From assembly GCA_012517155.1 (NCBI GenBank), contig JAAYVN010000044.1, positions 1 to 32,168 of the forward strand: DNA of 32,168 bases. Reading direction: 5' to 3'. Shown here piece by piece: positions 30,403 to 32,168 of this stretch. A model generated the notes under the pieces. It made no database searches and was not told the origin of the DNA. It saw only the letters and a list, made by a program, of their open reading frames with translations. Each line of letters starts with the position of its first letter. Position 1 is the stretch's first letter. The DNA comes from Ignavibacteriales bacterium (GTDB lineage Bacteria; Bacteroidota; Ignavibacteria; Ignavibacteriales; Ignavibacteriaceae). The position numbers and the translations under genes are program-made.

Positions 30403-32168
30403 ATGCAGACTCCTCCTTCAGTTATCGAACTCGTAAAAAAATTTGAGAGACATCTCCACGCCTACAAATCGGGTACATATAACGAAACCCAGGTACGCGT
30501 GGAATTCATAAACCCCTTCTTCGAAGCCCTCGGCTGGGATGTCTATAACAAAAACGGCTACTCGGATCAGTATAAGGACGTCATTCACGAATTCTCCCTC
30601 AAAACTCAGGAATACAGCAACGCCCCCGATTATCTTTTCAAGGTTGGTACAATGAAAAAGTTTTTCGTTGAAGCAAAAAAACCTGTAATCTATATTAAAG
30701 AAGACATCCACCCCGCTTATCAGCTCCGCCGCTACGCCTGGAGTGCCAAACTCCCTCTCAGCATCCTCACTGACTTTGAGGAATTCGCCGTATATGACTG
30801 CCGCCTTAAACCAAATCAAAAAGATAAAGCCTCCGTTGCCCGCAGATTATATTATACCTTCCGCGAATACCCCGATATGTGGAGCGAAATCCACTCAAAG
30901 TTTTCCCGGGAAGCGGTGCTTCAGGGAGAGTACGATAAATTTGCCGAGGGAGGAACAAGGGTAAAGGGGACTGAAGTTGATGATGCTTTCCTCCGGGAGA
31001 TTGAAGGCTGGCGCGATAGTCTTGCACGCAACATTGCCCTCCGCAATTCCCGCCTTTCGGGAGGGGAACTTAATTACTCGGTACAGAAAATTATTGACCG
31101 GATTATATTCCTGCGTATTTGCGAGGGACGCGGAATTGAGGAGTTTAAGGAACTCCATAACCTGAGCGGTAAAAATGATATTTATAAACACCTCCTTAAC
31201 CTATTCAGAAATGCAGATAAAAAATATAACAGCGGACTTTTTCACTTTACAAAAGAAAAAGATATATCGGAAGATATTGACAACATCACCCCCGCCCTCT
31301 CCATTGATGACAAAATATTTAAGGACATAATCGAAAGTCTCTACTATCCAAAATCCCCCTACGAATTTTCTGTTTTTGGGGCGGAAATATTAGGGCACGT
31401 ATATGAGCAGTTCCTCGGTAAGGTAATCCGCCTCACTGCCGGTCATCAGGCAAAAGTGGAGGAAAAGCCGGAAGTGAAAAAAGCGGGAGGCGTCTATTAT
31501 ACACCCGCATACATTGTTGATTATATCGTAAAGAATACCCTCGGTAAGAAGCTTGAGGAGATAGAAGGTAGGAGTGAAGGTAAAGTAAAAAAAATTATCG
31601 AGGAAGCGGGGAGATTAAGAGTGCTTGATCCTGCGTGCGGTTCCGGTTCTTTTCTGCTTGGGGCATATCAGTACCTGCTCGACTGGCATATTAAGATATA
31701 TCAGTCCCACGAGAAGGAATTTAAAGAGAGGGTTTACAGATCCGGGAAAGAGATGGATACCGATCTGCACCTGACAACAAAGGAGAAGAAGAGGATACTC
31801 CTGAACAATATTTACGGGGTTGATATAGACTCCCAGGCGGTGGAAGTAAGCAAGCTCTCGCTGCTGCTTAAGGTGCTTGAGGGAGAGACAGACGAAACAC
31901 TCGCAAAGCAATTAGACATATTCACCGAACGTGCACTCCCGGACCTTAGCAAAAACATCAAATGCGGGAACAGTCTGATTGACACAGATTTCTATGATAA
32001 CGAAACACTCTTTGAACAGGAAACGTCAGTGAATCCCTTCAACTGGCAAAAAGGATTTCCGGAAGTATTCAAGAATGGCGGTTTTGATGTAGTGATAGGC
32101 AATCCGCCTTATATAAGCATTGAAAATCTTAATGTATCAACTAAAAATTATTTATTTTATAAATATAA
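30403..32168 (+). CDS. Type IIG restriction-modification enzyme (Eco57I-like), N-terminal part, cut by window end
   Basis: The frame is open for 588 codons and runs off the window. The N-terminus (about 25-120) has the PD-(D/E)XK nuclease pattern: P75-D76 in APDYLF, then E90-A-K92 in FFVEAKKP, with ETQVRVEFINPFFEALGWDV before it. The middle part is helical. The methylase domain begins with GGVYYTPAYIVDYIV; it has the SAM motif DPACGSGSFLLGAYQYLL (D409) and the catalytic NPPY at residue 567, marking an N6-adenine methyltransferase. Single-chain enzymes of this type cut and methylate the same DNA site. The target-recognition domain lies beyond the window. No separate S or R gene is visible. It lies directly after the repeat region. 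Confidence 0.93.
   Translation, partial: MQTPPSVIELVKKFERHLHAYKSGTYNETQVRVEFINPFFEALGWDVYNKNGYSDQYKDVIHEFSLKTQEYSNAPDYLFKVGTMKKFFVEAKKPVIYIKEDIHPAYQLRRYAWSAKLPLSILTDFEEFAVYDCRLKPNQKDKASVARRLYYTFREYPDMWSEIHSKFSREAVLQGEYDKFAEGGTRVKGTEVDDAFLREIEGWRDSLARNIALRNSRLSGGELNYSVQKIIDRIIFLRICEGRGIEEFKELHNLSGKNDIYKHLLNLFRNADKKYNSGLFHFTKEKDISEDIDNITPALSIDDKIFKDIIESLYYPKSPYEFSVFGAEILGHVYEQFLGKVIRLTAGHQAKVEEKPEVKKAGGVYYTPAYIVDYIVKNTLGKKLEEIEGRSEGKVKKIIEEAGRLRVLDPACGSGSFLLGAYQYLLDWHIKIYQSHEKEFKERVYRSGKEMDTDLHLTTKEKKRILLNNIYGVDIDSQAVEVSKLSLLLKVLEGETDETLAKQLDIFTERALPDLSKNIKCGNSLIDTDFYDNETLFEQETSVNPFNWQKGFPEVFKNGGFDVVIGNPPYISIENLNVSTKNYLFYKY

Overview
The window is chromosomal DNA from a low-GC, Gram-negative bacterium of the Bacteroidota/Chlorobiota/Ignavibacteria assemblage (inference). 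The hints are a DUF4837 lipoprotein, an AroA-I-beta type DAHP synthase end, a secreted DPP5-like S9 peptidase, a BatA-domain VWA protein and Bacteroidota-style TlpA-like and TonB proteins. From 1 to about 28.65 kb the DNA is densely packed with ordinary genes. From about 28.65 kb to the end it is accessory DNA: a damaged tRNA methyltransferase gene, phage gene fragments, several kinds of short tandem repeat, and the start of a Type IIG restriction-modification gene.

Layout. 1-222 is the 3' end of a DAHP synthase gene whose frame is open from the window edge. 274-4495 is a plus-strand run: lemA, two tandem DUF3137 membrane proteins, and a secreted thioredoxin-like protein. 4621-10488 holds an S9 peptidase, a DUF1232 protein, a Nudix ADP-sugar pyrophosphatase, recN and hemW, closely packed. 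10485-13976 is a minus-strand cluster of three envelope proteins: a LppM-like lipoprotein, a membrane-anchored carbohydrate-binding-like protein and a BatA/VWA protein. 14074-17495 returns to the plus strand with an FmdB zinc ribbon, a Spy/CpxP-like protein with a clear terminator, and two overlapping SGNH hydrolases. A PIN-PhoH ATPase lies convergent to them. A divergent sigma70-like promoter then leads into a YwqK/MORN-repeat TonB-C protein.

19948-28653 is a long plus-strand housekeeping run: greA, ribD, ribE, tilS, hpt, ftsH, a SEC59/DGK1-like lipid kinase, a DUF4837 lipoprotein and trmB. Several genes overlap by 1-14 bases, and the tilS-hpt-ftsH order is widely conserved. A terminator-like hairpin sits just upstream of greA, downstream of a candidate promoter, so it may act in the greA leader. 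trmB carries an in-frame TAA at codon 136 followed by 77 more codons of clearly TrmB-like sequence, plus a PDP-to-PNP change in a conserved motif.

28654-30402 holds no intact gene. It contains a frameshifted fragment of a BRO-type phage antirepressor, a degenerating heptamer array, a frameshifted reverse-strand fragment resembling a phage minor head protein C-terminus, short palindromic repeats, inverted 21-mers, and 22-, 26- and 9-base periodic repeats. A Type IIG enzyme gene with PD-(D/E)XK nuclease and N6-adenine methylase motifs begins at 30403 and runs off the end. I see no CRISPR array, rRNA, tRNA or complete insertion sequence. I did not find a convincing new multi-gene system. The most interesting material is the broken trmB and the phage/repeat graveyard beside the restriction-modification gene.
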